NCBI RefSeq assembly: GCF_003943615.1
Contig: NZ_RJPZ01000001.1
Location: 182,481-246,480 of the forward strand
Direction: 5' to 3'
DNA: 64,000 bases
DNA from: Streptococcus australis
GTDB lineage: Bacteria; Bacillota; Bacilli; Lactobacillales; Streptococcaceae
In this document: positions 8,680 through 19,119 of the stretch, one piece after another
Position numbering within the stretch: the first letter of the stretch is position 1
Layout of the letters: the number at the start of each line of letters is the position of its first letter
Position numbers and translations under genes: made by a program
Notes under the pieces: model-generated
Seen by the model: the letters and a program-made list of their open reading frames with translations, nothing else
What the model was told of the DNA's origin: nothing
The model's database searches: none

Positions 8680-9900
8680 TTACAACAAATCCTCAATCAG
8701 CTCATCGACTTCATCCGCTTCAGCTTGAGGTGTGATCTCTGTAATCGTGATTCCAGCAACTGCTCGTTCGACCAAAGCTTCCACGTCCATGCGCTCCTCA
8801 TATTGCTCCGCATTTTTGAGTTTTGGATTGGTCTTTGGACGGTCCGGCGCAAAGATGGTACAGCAATCTTCGAAAGGCTGGATAGATATTTCAAAGGTAT
8901 CGATGGCTTGGGCGATATCGATAATTTCCAACTTATCCATGGTCACCACTGGACGGATAACTGGTGTATTGGTCACGGCGTTGATGGCCTGCATACTCTC
9001 TAGCGTTTGACTAGCTACCTGACCGAGGCTTTCCCCATTGATGATGACCAGGCCCCCACGGATTTGACGGATGCGATCTGTAATCCGCATCATAAAGCGA
9101 CGGGTCAAGGTCATAAGGTAAGCTTCAGGTGCCTTAGCTTTAATCTCTTCTTGGATTTCTGTAAAAGGCACTTCGATAAACTGGATATTGCCTCCAAACT
9201 TGGTCAATTTACGAGTTAAATCGTGGGCTTTTTTAAGAGCACCTGGGCTGGTATATGGCGGGCTAGCAAAGTGGACCGCTTCAATGTCCACACCTCGCTT
9301 CAAGGCTAGGTAACCAGCTACTGGAGAGTCAATCCCACCAGACAGCATGAGCATCCCTTTTCCAGAAGTCCCAACCGGCAGACCACCCGCTCCCTTAATG
9401 GTTTCATAAGAGATATAAGCTGCTTCTTCCCGGATTTCCACTTGGAGGTTAATATCCGGTTTTTTCATCTGGGCTTGGATACTTGGAATCGCTTCAAAAA
9501 CAGCCCCACCCAAGGTTTGGTTGAGCTCTCGGCTATCCAACTCAAAAGAATGGTCACTCCGTCTGCTGGAAATCTTGAAGGTCATCCCTTCCTGGTAAAT
9601 CTCCTGCATGATTTCTTGAACGGCTGAAATTAAGGCTGGGACAGATTTTTCAATCTTGTAGACTGGTGAAAAGTTTTGAATCCCGAAGACCTGTTTGAGG
9701 GATTCAGCCACTGGTTCGTAATCCGTCCCATTTAGATAAGCATGAGCCCGGTCCCGATCGGCTGTCACTTTGACAGCTGGATAAATGGACAAGACATCTG
9801 AAATATTATTTCGCAATTTGTTAATGAAGCGCATCCGGTTCTTTCCTTTAGTAGAAAGCTCACCATAGCGGATCATAATTTCTGAATAAGTTAATGGCAT
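8680..9900 (-). CDS. thiI: tRNA 4-thiouridine synthetase ThiI
   Basis: ThiI adenylates U8 of tRNA and transfers sulfur to form 4-thiouridine; in some bacteria it also feeds thiamine synthesis. This 406-aa form has the N-terminal ferredoxin-like and THUMP domains (to about residue 165) and a PP-loop with [14 protein letters not shown] (about 187-200). There is no C-terminal rhodanese domain, as is usual in Gram-positive bacteria. A Cys pair occurs in EDCCTIFAP. It sits 21 nt downstream of a cysteine desulfurase gene, the expected sulfur donor. Confidence 0.97.
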   Translation of the reverse strand: MPLTYSEIMIRYGELSTKGKNRMRFINKLRNNISDVLSIYPAVKVTADRDRAHAYLNGTDYEPVAESLKQVFGIQNFSPVYKIEKSVPALISAVQEIMQEIYQEGMTFKISSRRSDHSFELDSRELNQTLGGAVFEAIPSIQAQMKKPDINLQVEIREEAAYISYETIKGAGGLPVGTSGKGMLMLSGGIDSPVAGYLALKRGVDIEAVHFASPPYTSPGALKKAHDLTRKLTKFGGNIQFIEVPFTEIQEEIKAKAPEAYLMTLTRRFMMRITDRIRQIRGGLVIINGESLGQVASQTLESMQAINAVTNTPVIRPVVTMDKLEIIDIAQAIDTFEISIQPFEDCCTIFAPDRPKTNPKLKNAEQYEERMDVEALVERAVAGITITEITPQAEADEVDELIEDLL

Positions 9901-9921
9901 AGTTATTTCCTTTTCTTTTCC

Positions 9922-11064
9922 TTAACGCACCTTTCGCGTCTTTTCATAGATCAGCTTGAACTTGGTCAAAAATTGCTCGACCTGATTCATATCATTTTCG
10001 AGATCGAGACTGAGACGGACAGCTGTTTGTGCCAGAGCCTTATCGACTCCCATAGCGATCAAGGTTCCAGCAGGTTTTCCAGCCTTGGAAGAGCAGGCAG
10101 AGGTGGTCGAAATATAAATCTCATACTCTTCAAAGGCGTGGACGATGACTTCTCCTCGCACTCCTTTGATGCCGAAGGTCAAGATATGAGGCGCAAACCC
10201 TTCATCTCCTGAGAAGATAGTTACATCTGGATAATGAGCTAATTCTTCACGAATGACTTCTTTCAACTGATGGCATTTACGTTCAAATTCCTCTTGACGC
10301 TCCATCGCCAAGCGCAAGGCCTTGGCTGTCGCCGCAATCCCAGCTAAGTTCTCAGTCGTCGAACGAAGGTCCTTTTCTTGTCCTCCACCAGTTAAGAGAG
10401 GGCTAATCTTTTTTCCTTCTTTGAGGTAGAGAAAGCCTACCCCACGAAGTCCATGGAACTTATGACTGGAGAAGGTCGCTAGATCCACCCGTTCTGGTAG
10501 GTAGAGAGAGGTGGCAATCTTAGCTAGCGCCTGAACCCCATCGACGTGGAAGGTGATGGTTGGACGATCCGCCAATAGGTCTGCAATGGCTTGAATAGGC
10601 TGGATAGACCCGACTTCGTTATTAACTGCCATGATCGAAACGAGAGTCGTATCTGGGCGCAAGAGTTTTTCCAGCTCTTCCACTTGGACAAAGCCACGCG
10701 CATCAACAGGAGCAAGATCCACCTCAAATCCTTGACCTTGTAGCCAGAGAGCTGATTCCTTCACAGCTGGGTGCTCAATAGCTGAGACAATCATGTGCTT
10801 CCCGTAAGGAGCTTTTTCAAAAGCAACTCCCTTGATAGCCCAGTTGTCCCCTTCTGTCCCACCCGAGGTGAAAAAGATTTCTTCTACTTTCTTTCCTAGG
10901 AGGGAAGCAATCTGCTTGCGAGATGCCTCCAAGATCCGAGTCGCCTGACTACCCAAGTTGTGCAAGCTAGATGGATTTCCCCATATTTTGCTTGCGACTT
11001 CCGTGTAGGTAGCCAAGGCCTCTGGATAAGGTTTGGTTGTTGCTGAATTATCAAAGTAAATCAT
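9922..11064 (-). CDS. cysteine desulfurase, NifS/IscS family (partner of ThiI)
   Basis: This PLP enzyme removes sulfur from cysteine as a persulfide. The chosen start gives MIYFDNSATTKPYP, the usual family N-terminus, with a GGAGAG site upstream; an in-frame ATG seven codons earlier lacks one. The 380-aa protein has the PLP lysine in SSHKFHG (K202) and the catalytic Cys in TSACSSK (C324). Its place directly upstream of thiI matches the Bacillus NifZ-ThiI pair, which suggests a dedicated donor for tRNA thiolation rather than a general Fe-S role. No isc or suf genes are adjacent. Confidence 0.95.
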   Translation of the reverse strand: MIYFDNSATTKPYPEALATYTEVASKIWGNPSSLHNLGSQATRILEASRKQIASLLGKKVEEIFFTSGGTEGDNWAIKGVAFEKAPYGKHMIVSAIEHPAVKESALWLQGQGFEVDLAPVDARGFVQVEELEKLLRPDTTLVSIMAVNNEVGSIQPIQAIADLLADRPTITFHVDGVQALAKIATSLYLPERVDLATFSSHKFHGLRGVGFLYLKEGKKISPLLTGGGQEKDLRSTTENLAGIAATAKALRLAMERQEEFERKCHQLKEVIREELAHYPDVTIFSGDEGFAPHILTFGIKGVRGEVIVHAFEEYEIYISTTSACSSKAGKPAGTLIAMGVDKALAQTAVRLSLDLENDMNQVEQFLTKFKLIYEKTRKVR

Positions 11065-11211
11065 CTTCCACTCTCTCCTAGTCAATTTTCAATCATCTTA
11101 TTGTAACATTTATAGGTTGGAGGGACAAGGATTTGGCCAGCTTCATTTTGTTCCTAGTTTCAGACAGAAAACTTGTAAATTTCTCAAAATAGCTTATGAT
11201 GAAGAAGGAGT

Positions 11212-11234
11212 GTTTTGTAAAACGCTTACAAAAC
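11212..11234. promoter_or_regulatory. 9-bp inverted repeat, operator-like
   Basis: GTTTTGTAA and TTACAAAAC are perfect inverse complements separated by 5 nt. The centre resembles a cre box but has one extra base between the conserved halves. It lies 71 nt upstream of the secreted 187-aa protein gene. Confidence 0.4.
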
Positions 11235-11304
11235 TAAGTTCTTGCTTTTAAAACAGTTGTTCAACCACTAAACTGGTCCCGAAAGATGATAAAAGGAGAC
11301 AAAC

Positions 11305-11868
11305 ATGAAACGACCGATCTATCTTTCTATTGCCCTAGCTGGAAGTCTTGCTCTTGGAGGACTGCTCTCTGTCCTACCACCACTTCCATTTGCCCTCCCT
11401 TCTGCCCAACTAGCCTGTCACGGTAAAGGACAGTGTGATCTACAACAGCCCTTGGATAAACCGCCATACTTTAAGGAAGATGAAGGTAGCCTCCGTGAAA
11501 TGACCCTTACCCAAGCAATCCCAGGCGAAACTGATAGCCACATCGAATTCAAATGCTTGGTCGAATACAATGGATGGTTCCGTCGCATCATCCGCGTGAA
11601 AGATGTAAGAGTAATTTCAAAGACCAAGGAATTCAAAGGAAGGATCGACTACTCTATCCCGGATCCAAACAAGATAGAGATTCAGGCAAATGGTCAGTTT
11701 ATCACTCCTAATGATGCCTCTAGTTTTAGTAACCATCAAATCACCAGCCAGCCTAGTCAACCAAGCCAAGCGATTTCACTCTCTGAAAAAGGAGAGGCAA
11801 ACTTTGTATCATCCTCTGAAGCAAACGAGACCCAAAGTGTCCAATTTGAAAGCAATTTGAAATTTTAA
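11305..11868 (+). CDS. putative secreted protein of unknown function
   Basis: I do not recognise the family. The 187-aa protein begins with a basic N-terminus and a hydrophobic stretch (residues 5-33, LSIALAGSLALGGLLSVLPP), consistent with a signal peptide or N-terminal anchor. No lipobox is obvious. Two Cys residues occur in LACHGKGQCDL just after the hydrophobic stretch and could form a small disulfide loop. The middle (about 60-125) has alternating beta-type sequence, and the last 50 residues are rich in Ser, Gln and Asn. A good AAAAGGAGA site precedes the ATG. It stands alone, downstream of a 9-bp palindrome. Confidence 0.75.
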   Translation: MKRPIYLSIALAGSLALGGLLSVLPPLPFALPSAQLACHGKGQCDLQQPLDKPPYFKEDEGSLREMTLTQAIPGETDSHIEFKCLVEYNGWFRRIIRVKDVRVISKTKEFKGRIDYSIPDPNKIEIQANGQFITPNDASSFSNHQITSQPSQPSQAISLSEKGEANFVSSSEANETQSVQFESNLKF

Positions 11869-11970
11869 AAACCTCTTTCATTTCTTTTTAGACATTTTCA
11901 TAAAAATAACGTATAATGACTAAAGTGTTCACATTAAAGAACCAAAAATGAAATGAAGAGGAAATAGATT

Positions 11971-12369
11971 ATGTCACAATACTCACGAAAAGAAAAACAT
12001 CAAGACAGCAACAAACCATCTAGAAGCGAAAAAGTGAAACAGAGCCTTTCTTTATTCCAGATGATTGTCGCAACGATTGCTAGTCTTCTCGGGATTATCG
12101 TTACTTCATTTACCATTTACAGTATCATGAAACCAACGACTAAGACAGAGGAGAAAAAAGATAGCTCTACTAGCGTTGTTGTTGTCCATGAAAAGGATGG
12201 ATCTGCTACTGATTCAAGTGCTACGGGGACGGATACCAGTGCTAGCAGTAGCCAAGCATCCGATGCAAGCTCTGAACAAAGTGATTCATCACAGGTAGAA
12301 ACCAGTGCCAGTGAAGCTCCTGCAGAAACAACACCTTCTGCTACTGATACCGAATCATCTGCCAATTAA
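11971..12369 (+). CDS. small single-pass membrane protein with Ser/Thr-rich tail (DUF6556-like)
   Basis: The 132-aa protein has a basic N-terminus (1-27), one strong transmembrane helix (about 29-50, FQMIVATIASLLGIIVTSFT) and an outward-facing tail that is almost entirely Ser, Thr, Ala, Asp and Glu. The basic N-terminus and acidic Ser-rich C-terminus suggest an N-in, C-out topology. The N-terminal half resembles a streptococcal family I remember as DUF6556; its function is unknown. The tail is low-complexity and could be glycosylated, but nothing here proves that. It has its own terminator and lies convergent to rmlB. Confidence 0.75.
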   Translation: MSQYSRKEKHQDSNKPSRSEKVKQSLSLFQMIVATIASLLGIIVTSFTIYSIMKPTTKTEEKKDSSTSVVVVHEKDGSATDSSATGTDTSASSSQASDASSEQSDSSQVETSASEAPAETTPSATDTESSAN

Positions 12370-12370
12370 T

Positions 12371-12395
12371 AAAAAGACCATTTGGTCTTTTTTTA
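12371..12395 (+). terminator. intrinsic terminator after the small membrane protein gene
   Basis: An AAAGACCA / TGGTCTTT stem is followed by a run of T, starting a few bases after the stop codon. Confidence 0.85.
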
Positions 12396-12405
12396 TTTAT
12401 AAACT

Positions 12406-12448
12406 AGAAAAGCCTCAGTCGACCAGAAATCCTGATCAACAGAGGCTT
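12406..12448 (-). terminator. terminator of the rml genes
   Basis: AAGCCTC and GAGGCTT arms (12410-12416 and 12442-12448) lie directly downstream of the rmlB stop. On the minus strand the hairpin is followed by TTTTCTAGTTT. Confidence 0.6.
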
Positions 12449-12452
12449 ATTT

Positions 12453-13517
<1,065 letters not shown>

Positions 13518-13550
13518 TTAGTTTTGATTGTTCCTTAAATCAATTTTTTT

Positions 13551-13684
13551 AGCTTTCCTTAGGTGAGTACGGACGTCAGCTAACTTCTACGAAGTTCCAT
13601 GACTAAGTTTTGAGCTTCATATCTCAAAACTTCCGAGCACCTGAAACACAATGGTTCAGGTGCTTTTCTCACGGCGGAAAGCTA
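13551..13684 (+). repeat. family 1 structured repeat, copy A (in the rmlC-rmlB gap)
   Basis: A ~134-bp element bounded by imperfect terminal inverted repeats (AGCTTTCC-TTA-GGTGAG and CTCAC-GGC-GGAAAGCT). Inside are a short AACTTC-TAC-GAAGTT hairpin, an AGTTTTGAG / CTCAAAACT hairpin and a GCACCTGAA / TTCAGGTGC hairpin. Related copies are at 19120, 41973 and 63298. It lies inside the rml gene series, so the hairpins would be in the rml mRNA. A further outer pair, TAGTTTTTAG (13512) and CTAAAAACTA (13722), could extend the stem. Confidence 0.85.
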
Positions 13685-13765
13685 AGCATATAGCTCTCTT
13701 TGCTCGTTTATAGCAAAGCTAAAAACTAAATAATGATTTTCTTAATTGTTTTAGGAGCTATATTC

Positions 13766-14359
13766 TTACAAATCTTCTGCTTTTAGGGGTTTGACGTCTT
13801 TGAGCAATGGGTGATTTTTATCTGCTTCAGAGACTTCTGCTTCTTCCAAGTTTTCCCATTGGATGTCTAGGCTTGGGTCTGCGTAGTTGACAAAAGCGTA
13901 TTTTGGTTTGAGTTCTAATGCCCAGTAATCATTAACTAAGTAAGTATAAGCCACTTTATCCGTCAAAACTTGGAAACCATTGGCTACGCCGCGAGGGACA
14001 AAGATTCCTTTTGAAGCATCAATCACGGTTTGGTAGGTGTTCCCAAAGGTCTCACCTTCCCGAAGGTCTACCCAAGTTCCGAGAACCTTTCCTTCATCTG
14101 CTACAGAGATGTACTTGTCCCAAGGTTCTGCATGCAAGCCACGCAAAACGTGTTTGCGTGAGAATGAAATGTTATTTTGCAACTTACCTTCCGCAAAGAA
14201 GCTTTCAGGGAATCCGAGAGGAAGCATCTTCTCTTTTTGGAAGTTTTCCTTGAACCAGCCACGGTTGTCGCCACGAACTGGAATATCAAACTCCATTAAA
14301 CCTGGGATGGCTTCGATTTTACGGGCAGCTAATTCTTTTTCGAAAAATTGTTCTGTCAT
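13766..14359 (-). CDS. rmlC: dTDP-4-dehydrorhamnose 3,5-epimerase
   Basis: RmlC epimerises dTDP-4-keto-6-deoxyglucose at C3 and C5. The 197-aa cupin shows HVLRGLHAEPWDKYISVAD, with the expected His region and following Lys, and GIFVPRGVANGFQVL. This is the streptococcal RmlC type. Its ATG overlaps the rmlA stop codon by one base, so the two are translationally linked. The downstream gap to rmlB is long and holds repeat copy A. Confidence 0.95.
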   Translation of the reverse strand: MTEQFFEKELAARKIEAIPGLMEFDIPVRGDNRGWFKENFQKEKMLPLGFPESFFAEGKLQNNISFSRKHVLRGLHAEPWDKYISVADEGKVLGTWVDLREGETFGNTYQTVIDASKGIFVPRGVANGFQVLTDKVAYTYLVNDYWALELKPKYAFVNYADPSLDIQWENLEEAEVSEADKNHPLLKDVKPLKAEDL

Positions 14360-15228
14360 TAAGCTTCTCCAATCAGACGGAGCAAGTATTGTCCGTATTC
14401 GTTTTTCTTCAACGGTTGCGCCAATTCATAGACTTGCTCTTTTGTGATATAGCCCATGCGATAGGCGATTTCCTCAAGGTTGGCTACTTGAACATTTTGC
14501 AAGCGTTGAACGGTTTCGATATATTGAGAAGCCTGCAAGAGACTTTCATGAGTACCTGTATCCAACCAAGCAAAGCCACGGCCCATGAGCTCAACAGAGA
14601 GATCTCCACGCTCTAAATATGCTTTATTGACATCTGTGATTTCGAGTTCTCCACGAGGACTTGGTTTGATATTTTTGGCAATCTCTACGACATCATTATC
14701 ATAGAAGTAAAGGCCTGTCACCGCAAAATTCGATTTTGGATGCTCTGGTTTTTCTTCGATAGAAACGGCATTCATGTCCGCATCAAACTCTACCACACCA
14801 AAGCGTTCTGGGTCTTTGACTTGGTAACCAAAGACAGTCGCGCCTTTTTCTTTGGCTTCCGCCCGTTGCAACATCTTGGTTAAGCCATTTCCGTGGAAGA
14901 TATTATCTCCAAGAACAAGGGCAACATGATCATCTCCGATAAAGTCTTCTCCAATGATGAAGGCTTGAGCCAATCCATCTGGGCTTGGTTGCTCTGCATA
15001 AGAGAGGGAAATCCCAAGTTCAGAACCATCTCCAAGAAGCTCTTCAAAACGAGGAAGGTCTTGAGGAGTTGAGATAATCAAGATGTCTTTAATCCCTGCC
15101 AACATAAGGGTTGACAATGGGTAGTAAATCATTGGCTTGTCATAAATGGGCATCAACTGTTTGGAAGCAGCACGGGTCAAAGGATACAAACGGGTACCCG
15201 AACCACCGGCTAAAATAATACCTTTCAT
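14359..15228 (-). CDS. rmlA: glucose-1-phosphate thymidylyltransferase
   Basis: RmlA makes dTDP-glucose from glucose-1-phosphate and dTTP, the first step of dTDP-rhamnose synthesis. The 289-aa protein has the nucleotidyltransferase signature [20 protein letters not shown] (residues 8-27), the VLGDNIFHG loop and [12 protein letters not shown]. Length is normal. It is the first gene of the rmlA-rmlC-rmlB series. Confidence 0.97.
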   Translation of the reverse strand: MKGIILAGGSGTRLYPLTRAASKQLMPIYDKPMIYYPLSTLMLAGIKDILIISTPQDLPRFEELLGDGSELGISLSYAEQPSPDGLAQAFIIGEDFIGDDHVALVLGDNIFHGNGLTKMLQRAEAKEKGATVFGYQVKDPERFGVVEFDADMNAVSIEEKPEHPKSNFAVTGLYFYDNDVVEIAKNIKPSPRGELEITDVNKAYLERGDLSVELMGRGFAWLDTGTHESLLQASQYIETVQRLQNVQVANLEEIAYRMGYITKEQVYELAQPLKKNEYGQYLLRLIGEA

Positions 15229-15280
15229 AATGTTAGGCCTTTCTACGTATTCATTAGTCCTATTTTATCATGTTTATATA

Positions 15281-15314
15281 AAAAAGTCACCTTGTTCACA
15301 TGTTACAAGGTGAT
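15281..15314 (-). terminator. intrinsic terminator after the ZIP transporter gene
   Basis: TCACCTTGT and ACAAGGTGA pair around a 9-nt loop. On the minus strand the hairpin is followed by a T run. It lies just past the ZIP stop codon. Confidence 0.75.
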
Positions 15315-15320
15315 GACAGG

Positions 15321-16157
15321 TTATCCAAGAGCGACGTCTAGGATCATCATAATGACAAAGCCAACCATGAGGCCTAAGGTCGCAACGTCTGTGTTGCCAT
15401 TGGTCTGCGAATCTGGGATCAACTCTTCAACCACTACAAAGATCATAGCACCTGCTGCAAAAGAGAGGGCATAGGGCAAGATGACTGTCATAGATAAAAC
15501 GGCTACTGCTCCTAACAGGGCTCCTACTGGCTCCACAATAGCTGACATGGATCCCCAATAAAAGGCATTGAGACGAGATTTTCCATCCGTCCGAATCGGA
15601 ATCGAGAGGGCAGCCCCTTCTGGGATATTCTGCAAGCCAATCCCAATAGCCAAACCAACTGCTCCGATAAAAGCTTCTGGACTTGGATTACTAGCGAGAG
15701 CCCCAAAGGCCACACCGACCGCCAAGCCTTCTGGAAAATTGTGGATGGTAATAGCGAGAAAGAGTAGAGTTGTCTTAGACAACTTCTTCTCCCGCGGCGT
15801 AAGGATACTCTCAGCCTCCTCAATTTCCTTCGTCATATGAAGGTGAGGGACAATGTCGTCGATCAAGCGGAGGAAAAATCCTCCAGCTAGAAAACCGATC
15901 GCAGCTGGCAACCAAGCCAAGCTTCCATAGGAGGTTTTCGCATACTCAATAGACGGTTGCAAGAGGGACCAAAAAGAAGCCGCAATCATGACCCCTGCCG
16001 CAAATCCCATCATGATATCCAATAGTTTTCGACTAATATGCTTGAAGAAAAAGACGATGGCCGACCCGACAATGGTACAGCCCCATGTAAACAATCCTGC
16101 GATAAAGGCCTGCAAGACCACGGATTGTGATTGAAACCAATTAATAATAACTCCCAT
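15321..16157 (-). CDS. ZIP-family metal transporter
   Basis: An integral membrane protein of 278 aa with about eight hydrophobic segments. The ZIP signature histidines and glutamates appear in TIHNFPEGLAVGVAFG (TM4) and GLQNIPEGAALS (TM5), which form the metal path. ZIP proteins import divalent metals, most often zinc; iron or manganese cannot be excluded. The short loop after the third segment contains PHLHMTKEIEEAESIL. It is a single gene with its own terminator, isolated from the upstream oxidoreductase by a family 2 repeat. Confidence 0.92.
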   Translation of the reverse strand: MGVIINWFQSQSVVLQAFIAGLFTWGCTIVGSAIVFFFKHISRKLLDIMMGFAAGVMIAASFWSLLQPSIEYAKTSYGSLAWLPAAIGFLAGGFFLRLIDDIVPHLHMTKEIEEAESILTPREKKLSKTTLLFLAITIHNFPEGLAVGVAFGALASNPSPEAFIGAVGLAIGIGLQNIPEGAALSIPIRTDGKSRLNAFYWGSMSAIVEPVGALLGAVAVLSMTVILPYALSFAAGAMIFVVVEELIPDSQTNGNTDVATLGLMVGFVIMMILDVALG

Positions 16158-16223
16158 TTTCTTGTTGATTCACTTGTTCTATTCTACTATATTTTATCTG
16201 AATTAAGAAAGATATTTCAAAAA

Positions 16224-16403
16224 AAGAGGCTAGGACAAAAGTCCTAGCCTCTCAATTGTCTTTGAATTGTCGAGCAAGACGCAGTGGTTGAGTGGACTCT
16301 ACTACGCTGATTTCATCAGCTTCTACAGCTCTACTCAACTGTGCGGAGGTAGGACGACGAAATCGAATTCTAACGAATGACCGATTTCTGTCCTACGCTC
16401 TTC
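16224..16403 (-). repeat. family 2 structured repeat, copy R1 (overlaps the end of the FAD oxidoreductase gene)
   Basis: A ~180-bp element. Read on the minus strand it begins with a GTAGGAC / GTCCTAC hairpin (16349-16396), continues through a long GTTGAG...CTCAAC hairpin and ends in a perfect intrinsic terminator (GAGGCTAGGAC, TTTT loop, GTCCTAGCCTC, then a T run). Other copies have GTGGGAC / GTCCCAC in the first stem, so both strands of the stem changed together here. The upstream gene ends inside the repeat. Confidence 0.9.
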
Positions 16404-17485
16404 TTCACATATTGTATAACTGGATAATCCGCTGGATCTAAACGCAAGTCTCCTCCTGTCACTAGTTGGGCTAGATGCCAACCAATGAGGGGGCCCGTTG
16501 TAAGACCAGACGATCCCAGACCACTCGCCACATAAAGGCCTGCTTGATCGGGAACGGCTCCCCAAAAGGGCGAGAAGTCACTAGTATAAGCCCGAGTACC
16601 CACGCGCTCCCCCATGACTGTCGCTTGAGCCAGTTCCGGATAGTAGGTCAAGGCCTCTTCTTCCATCTGGTTCATCAAAGCTTGGTCCACACTTAGGTCA
16701 AAGCCCATTTCATTCTCATGGGTGGCTCCCATACTGATCTTGCCTTTTTGGAAGGGAATGATATCCAGTTCCCCTTCTGGCATGACCACAGGATAGTTGT
16801 CTGTATCTAAGGCTAAATGATAATCCCGCAACTGTCCCTTTTGCGGACGGACATCCACTTGGTAACCAAGTGGCTCAAGTAGTTGCCTCAACCAAGCTCC
16901 TGTTGCTAGGAGGACTTGGTCATAATTCTCTCCTGCAATCTGATAGCCATTATCTGTGACTGTGAGTGCAACCTCTTCCTTAATCACTCTTGCACCACTG
17001 GCTTCAAGAAGGGTTGCCGTCAGAAGGGCTCCTTCTACATGGGCTCCACCTGAGGCATAAAGGAGCTGGTCAAAGCCTTGCAGACCTGGGAATTGTTGGG
17101 TCACTTCTTCTTTGGTCAAGATCTCCAATTCCCCAATCAGGGGTGATTCTTCCCGACGGCCTAGTGCCAACTGATAAAGTTCATCTAATTTCTCCTCTTT
17201 TTTCTTAAGAAGATAGACACCGGTCTGCTGGTAAAAGTCCGTTTCGATTCCATCCTTAGCTAGGTCCTCTACCAATTCTTGGTAGAAATCAGCTCCTAAG
17301 CGAGCGAGGCGATACCAGGCCTTGTTTCGTCGCTTAGAAAACCAAGGGCTAATAATGCCAGCCGCTGCCTTGGTTGCTTGGCCAACTCCATGGTCATAGA
17401 CGGTTACATCCACTTGTGCTTCTTTGGATAAATAATAGGCTGCAGTGGATCCTACTATCCCTGCACCAATAATCGCAACTTTCAT
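16370..17485 (-). CDS. FAD-dependent oxidoreductase (glycine/D-amino-acid oxidase-like)
   Basis: The 371-aa protein has an N-terminal FAD-binding Rossmann motif (VAIIGAGIVGSTAAYYLS, residues 3-20) and DAO-family features, including DHGVGQATKAAAGIISPW and the C-terminal VASGLGSSGLTTGP. It probably oxidises a small amine or amino acid; the substrate cannot be read. It is the last gene of a trmK-nif3-oxidoreductase series, 9 nt after the nif3 homologue. The last ten codons (KSVGQKSVIR) and the stop are encoded by a family 2 repeat, so the native C-terminus appears to have been replaced. Confidence 0.9.
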   Translation of the reverse strand: MKVAIIGAGIVGSTAAYYLSKEAQVDVTVYDHGVGQATKAAAGIISPWFSKRRNKAWYRLARLGADFYQELVEDLAKDGIETDFYQQTGVYLLKKKEEKLDELYQLALGRREESPLIGELEILTKEEVTQQFPGLQGFDQLLYASGGAHVEGALLTATLLEASGARVIKEEVALTVTDNGYQIAGENYDQVLLATGAWLRQLLEPLGYQVDVRPQKGQLRDYHLALDTDNYPVVMPEGELDIIPFQKGKISMGATHENEMGFDLSVDQALMNQMEEEALTYYPELAQATVMGERVGTRAYTSDFSPFWGAVPDQAGLYVASGLGSSGLTTGPLIGWHLAQLVTGGDLRLDPADYPVIQYVKKSVGQKSVIR

Positions 17486-17494
17486 GATAACCTC

Positions 17495-18292
17495 TTAGAT
17501 ATGGTAAAAAGGATTGGTGCTAGCTTGACTGCCAAACACTTCGATCTCCCACGCTTCCTCAGACTTCCACTGATTGAGCTTTTCTACTAGTTTCTTCACA
17601 AAGAGAACCTCGATATGGTGGCCTGGATCCAAGCCTAGAAGGCCATCGCTCAGCATGTCCTGAGCGGTGTGGTAGTAGATATCTCCTGTGATATAGACCT
17701 CTGCTCCCTTAGCGAGAGCATCCTTGTAAAAGGACTGGCCACTTCCTCCACAGATTGCGACACGCTCAATGACCCGATCCAGATCCGCCTGGTCATAACC
17801 AATCAAGCGCAAAGCATCTAAGCCAAAGGTTTCTTTTACCTTTTCGGCCAACTGGCCAAAGGTTTGGGCGCGCACCTGACCGATGCGGCCGATACCTAGA
17901 CCTTCTCCTGTCAGGCTGAGGGGCTCTGGATTTTCAATTTCTAAAAGCTGGCAGAACCAATCGTTCAATCCATCTGGGACAATATCAATATTGGTATGGC
18001 TGACGTAGACCGCGATATCGTGCTTGATCAAGTCAATATAGATCTGATTTTGAGCCCGATCGGCTACCAAATCCTTAATAGGACGGAAAATTGGCGCATG
18101 CTTGACGATGATCAAGTCCACCCCATGGGCGATGGCTTCTGCCACCGTTTGCTCACGGATATCTAGGGCTACCATGACCTTCTTGATGACTTTTTGCAGG
18201 GTGCCGACCTGTAGCCCACGGACATCTCCCTCCATGGAAAGTTCCTGGGGACAGTATGCTTCATAGCGTTTGATGACTTCACTTGCTAGCAT
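17495..18292 (-). CDS. Nif3-like dinuclear metal protein (GTP cyclohydrolase I type 2 fold)
   Basis: A 265-aa member of the NIF3/YqfO family, hexameric proteins with a two-metal site whose cellular role is unsettled. Family features are [11 protein letters not shown] (about residues 61-71), the central [16 protein letters not shown] and [12 protein letters not shown]. It lacks the central insert found in some Bacillus homologues. It overlaps the trmK gene by 14 nt; this trmK-nif3 pairing is widely conserved in Firmicutes. Confidence 0.93.
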   Translation of the reverse strand: MLASEVIKRYEAYCPQELSMEGDVRGLQVGTLQKVIKKVMVALDIREQTVAEAIAHGVDLIIVKHAPIFRPIKDLVADRAQNQIYIDLIKHDIAVYVSHTNIDIVPDGLNDWFCQLLEIENPEPLSLTGEGLGIGRIGQVRAQTFGQLAEKVKETFGLDALRLIGYDQADLDRVIERVAICGGSGQSFYKDALAKGAEVYITGDIYYHTAQDMLSDGLLGLDPGHHIEVLFVKKLVEKLNQWKSEEAWEIEVFGSQASTNPFYHI

Positions 18293-18968
18293 GCAGAACC
18301 TCCTTGATTTGTGCGATGCGCTCTTCTAACGAACCTCTGGCAGATTGATTCTCAACTGGGACCTGCTCTAAGGCAAAGGCTAATTTCTCCGCTTCTCTGG
18401 ACCACTTTTGAACAAAGGCTGGAGCTTGCTCCTCCATCAAATGGGGACCAAAACGCAGTTCCTTGGCAGACAACTCTTGAGAACCGTGTTCGACCACGAG
18501 GATCTCATAAAACTTCTCATTTTCTTCCAAGATAGCTTCATCAACAATGCGGAAATTATGGTCTACCAACCAAGCCCGCAGTTCATCTTCCCGATTATTA
18601 GGTTGCAAGACCAAGCGAGAGACACCGGCTAATTTCTCAAGACCTGCCGCTAAGATATCCGCAATCAAGCGCCCGCCCATCCCTGCAATGGTGATGCAAG
18701 AAATGGCATCGGATGGTTCAAAAGCAGCCAAGCCATTGGCCAGGCGGACCTCAATCTTGTCTTCTAAGCCATTATCAGCGACGTTTTGAAGAGCGGATTG
18801 ATAAGGCCCCTCAACTACCTCACCAGCAATGGCAGCCTCAATTTTCCCTTCTTGTAAAAGGGCGATTGGGAGATAAGCATGGTCACTTCCCACATCTAAC
18901 AGACGCGCTCCAGCTGGGACGAAGCTAGCCACCAAGTCCAAGCGATTTGATAATTTTGTAAATTCCAT
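18279..18968 (-). CDS. trmK: tRNA (adenine(22)-N1)-methyltransferase
   Basis: TrmK methylates N1 of A22 in bacterial tRNAs using SAM. The 229-aa protein shows SAM motif I as [17 protein letters not shown] (about residues 22-38) and the characteristic [18 protein letters not shown] segment. The C-terminal third is helical, as in the family. It is first of three overlapping or closely spaced genes (trmK, nif3 homologue, FAD oxidoreductase). Confidence 0.94.
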   Translation of the reverse strand: MEFTKLSNRLDLVASFVPAGARLLDVGSDHAYLPIALLQEGKIEAAIAGEVVEGPYQSALQNVADNGLEDKIEVRLANGLAAFEPSDAISCITIAGMGGRLIADILAAGLEKLAGVSRLVLQPNNREDELRAWLVDHNFRIVDEAILEENEKFYEILVVEHGSQELSAKELRFGPHLMEEQAPAFVQKWSREAEKLAFALEQVPVENQSARGSLEERIAQIKEVLHASK

Positions 18969-19021
18969 GTGCTACTTTCTAAACTTTTATTCCACCCTTT
19001 AGTATACCATGTTATCACCAT

Positions 19022-19044
19022 TAAAAAAAGGCGCGACGGCGCCT
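19022..19044 (-). terminator. GC-rich terminator hairpin upstream of trmK
   Basis: GGCGC-GACG-GCGCC with a T run on the minus-strand side. It probably once terminated the GST gene, from which it is now separated by family 1 repeat copy B. Confidence 0.75.
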
Positions 19045-19119
19045 TGTCAAATTACTTCTAAATTCTTCTAGCTATATACAAAAGTTAAGAAATCTCTTAT
19101 TCTTGGAGTAAAAATTTAG

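Noticed and set aside
13551..13684. Family 1 repeats as BOX or RUP elements
   Set aside because: They do not contain the BOX A/C or RUP sequences that I remember; only the general hairpin style is shared. A database check could overturn this.
16224..16403. Family 2 repeats as tRNA, riboswitch or CRISPR units
   Set aside because: No cloverleaf or spacer array, dispersed single copies, always at gene 3' ends rather than in leaders.
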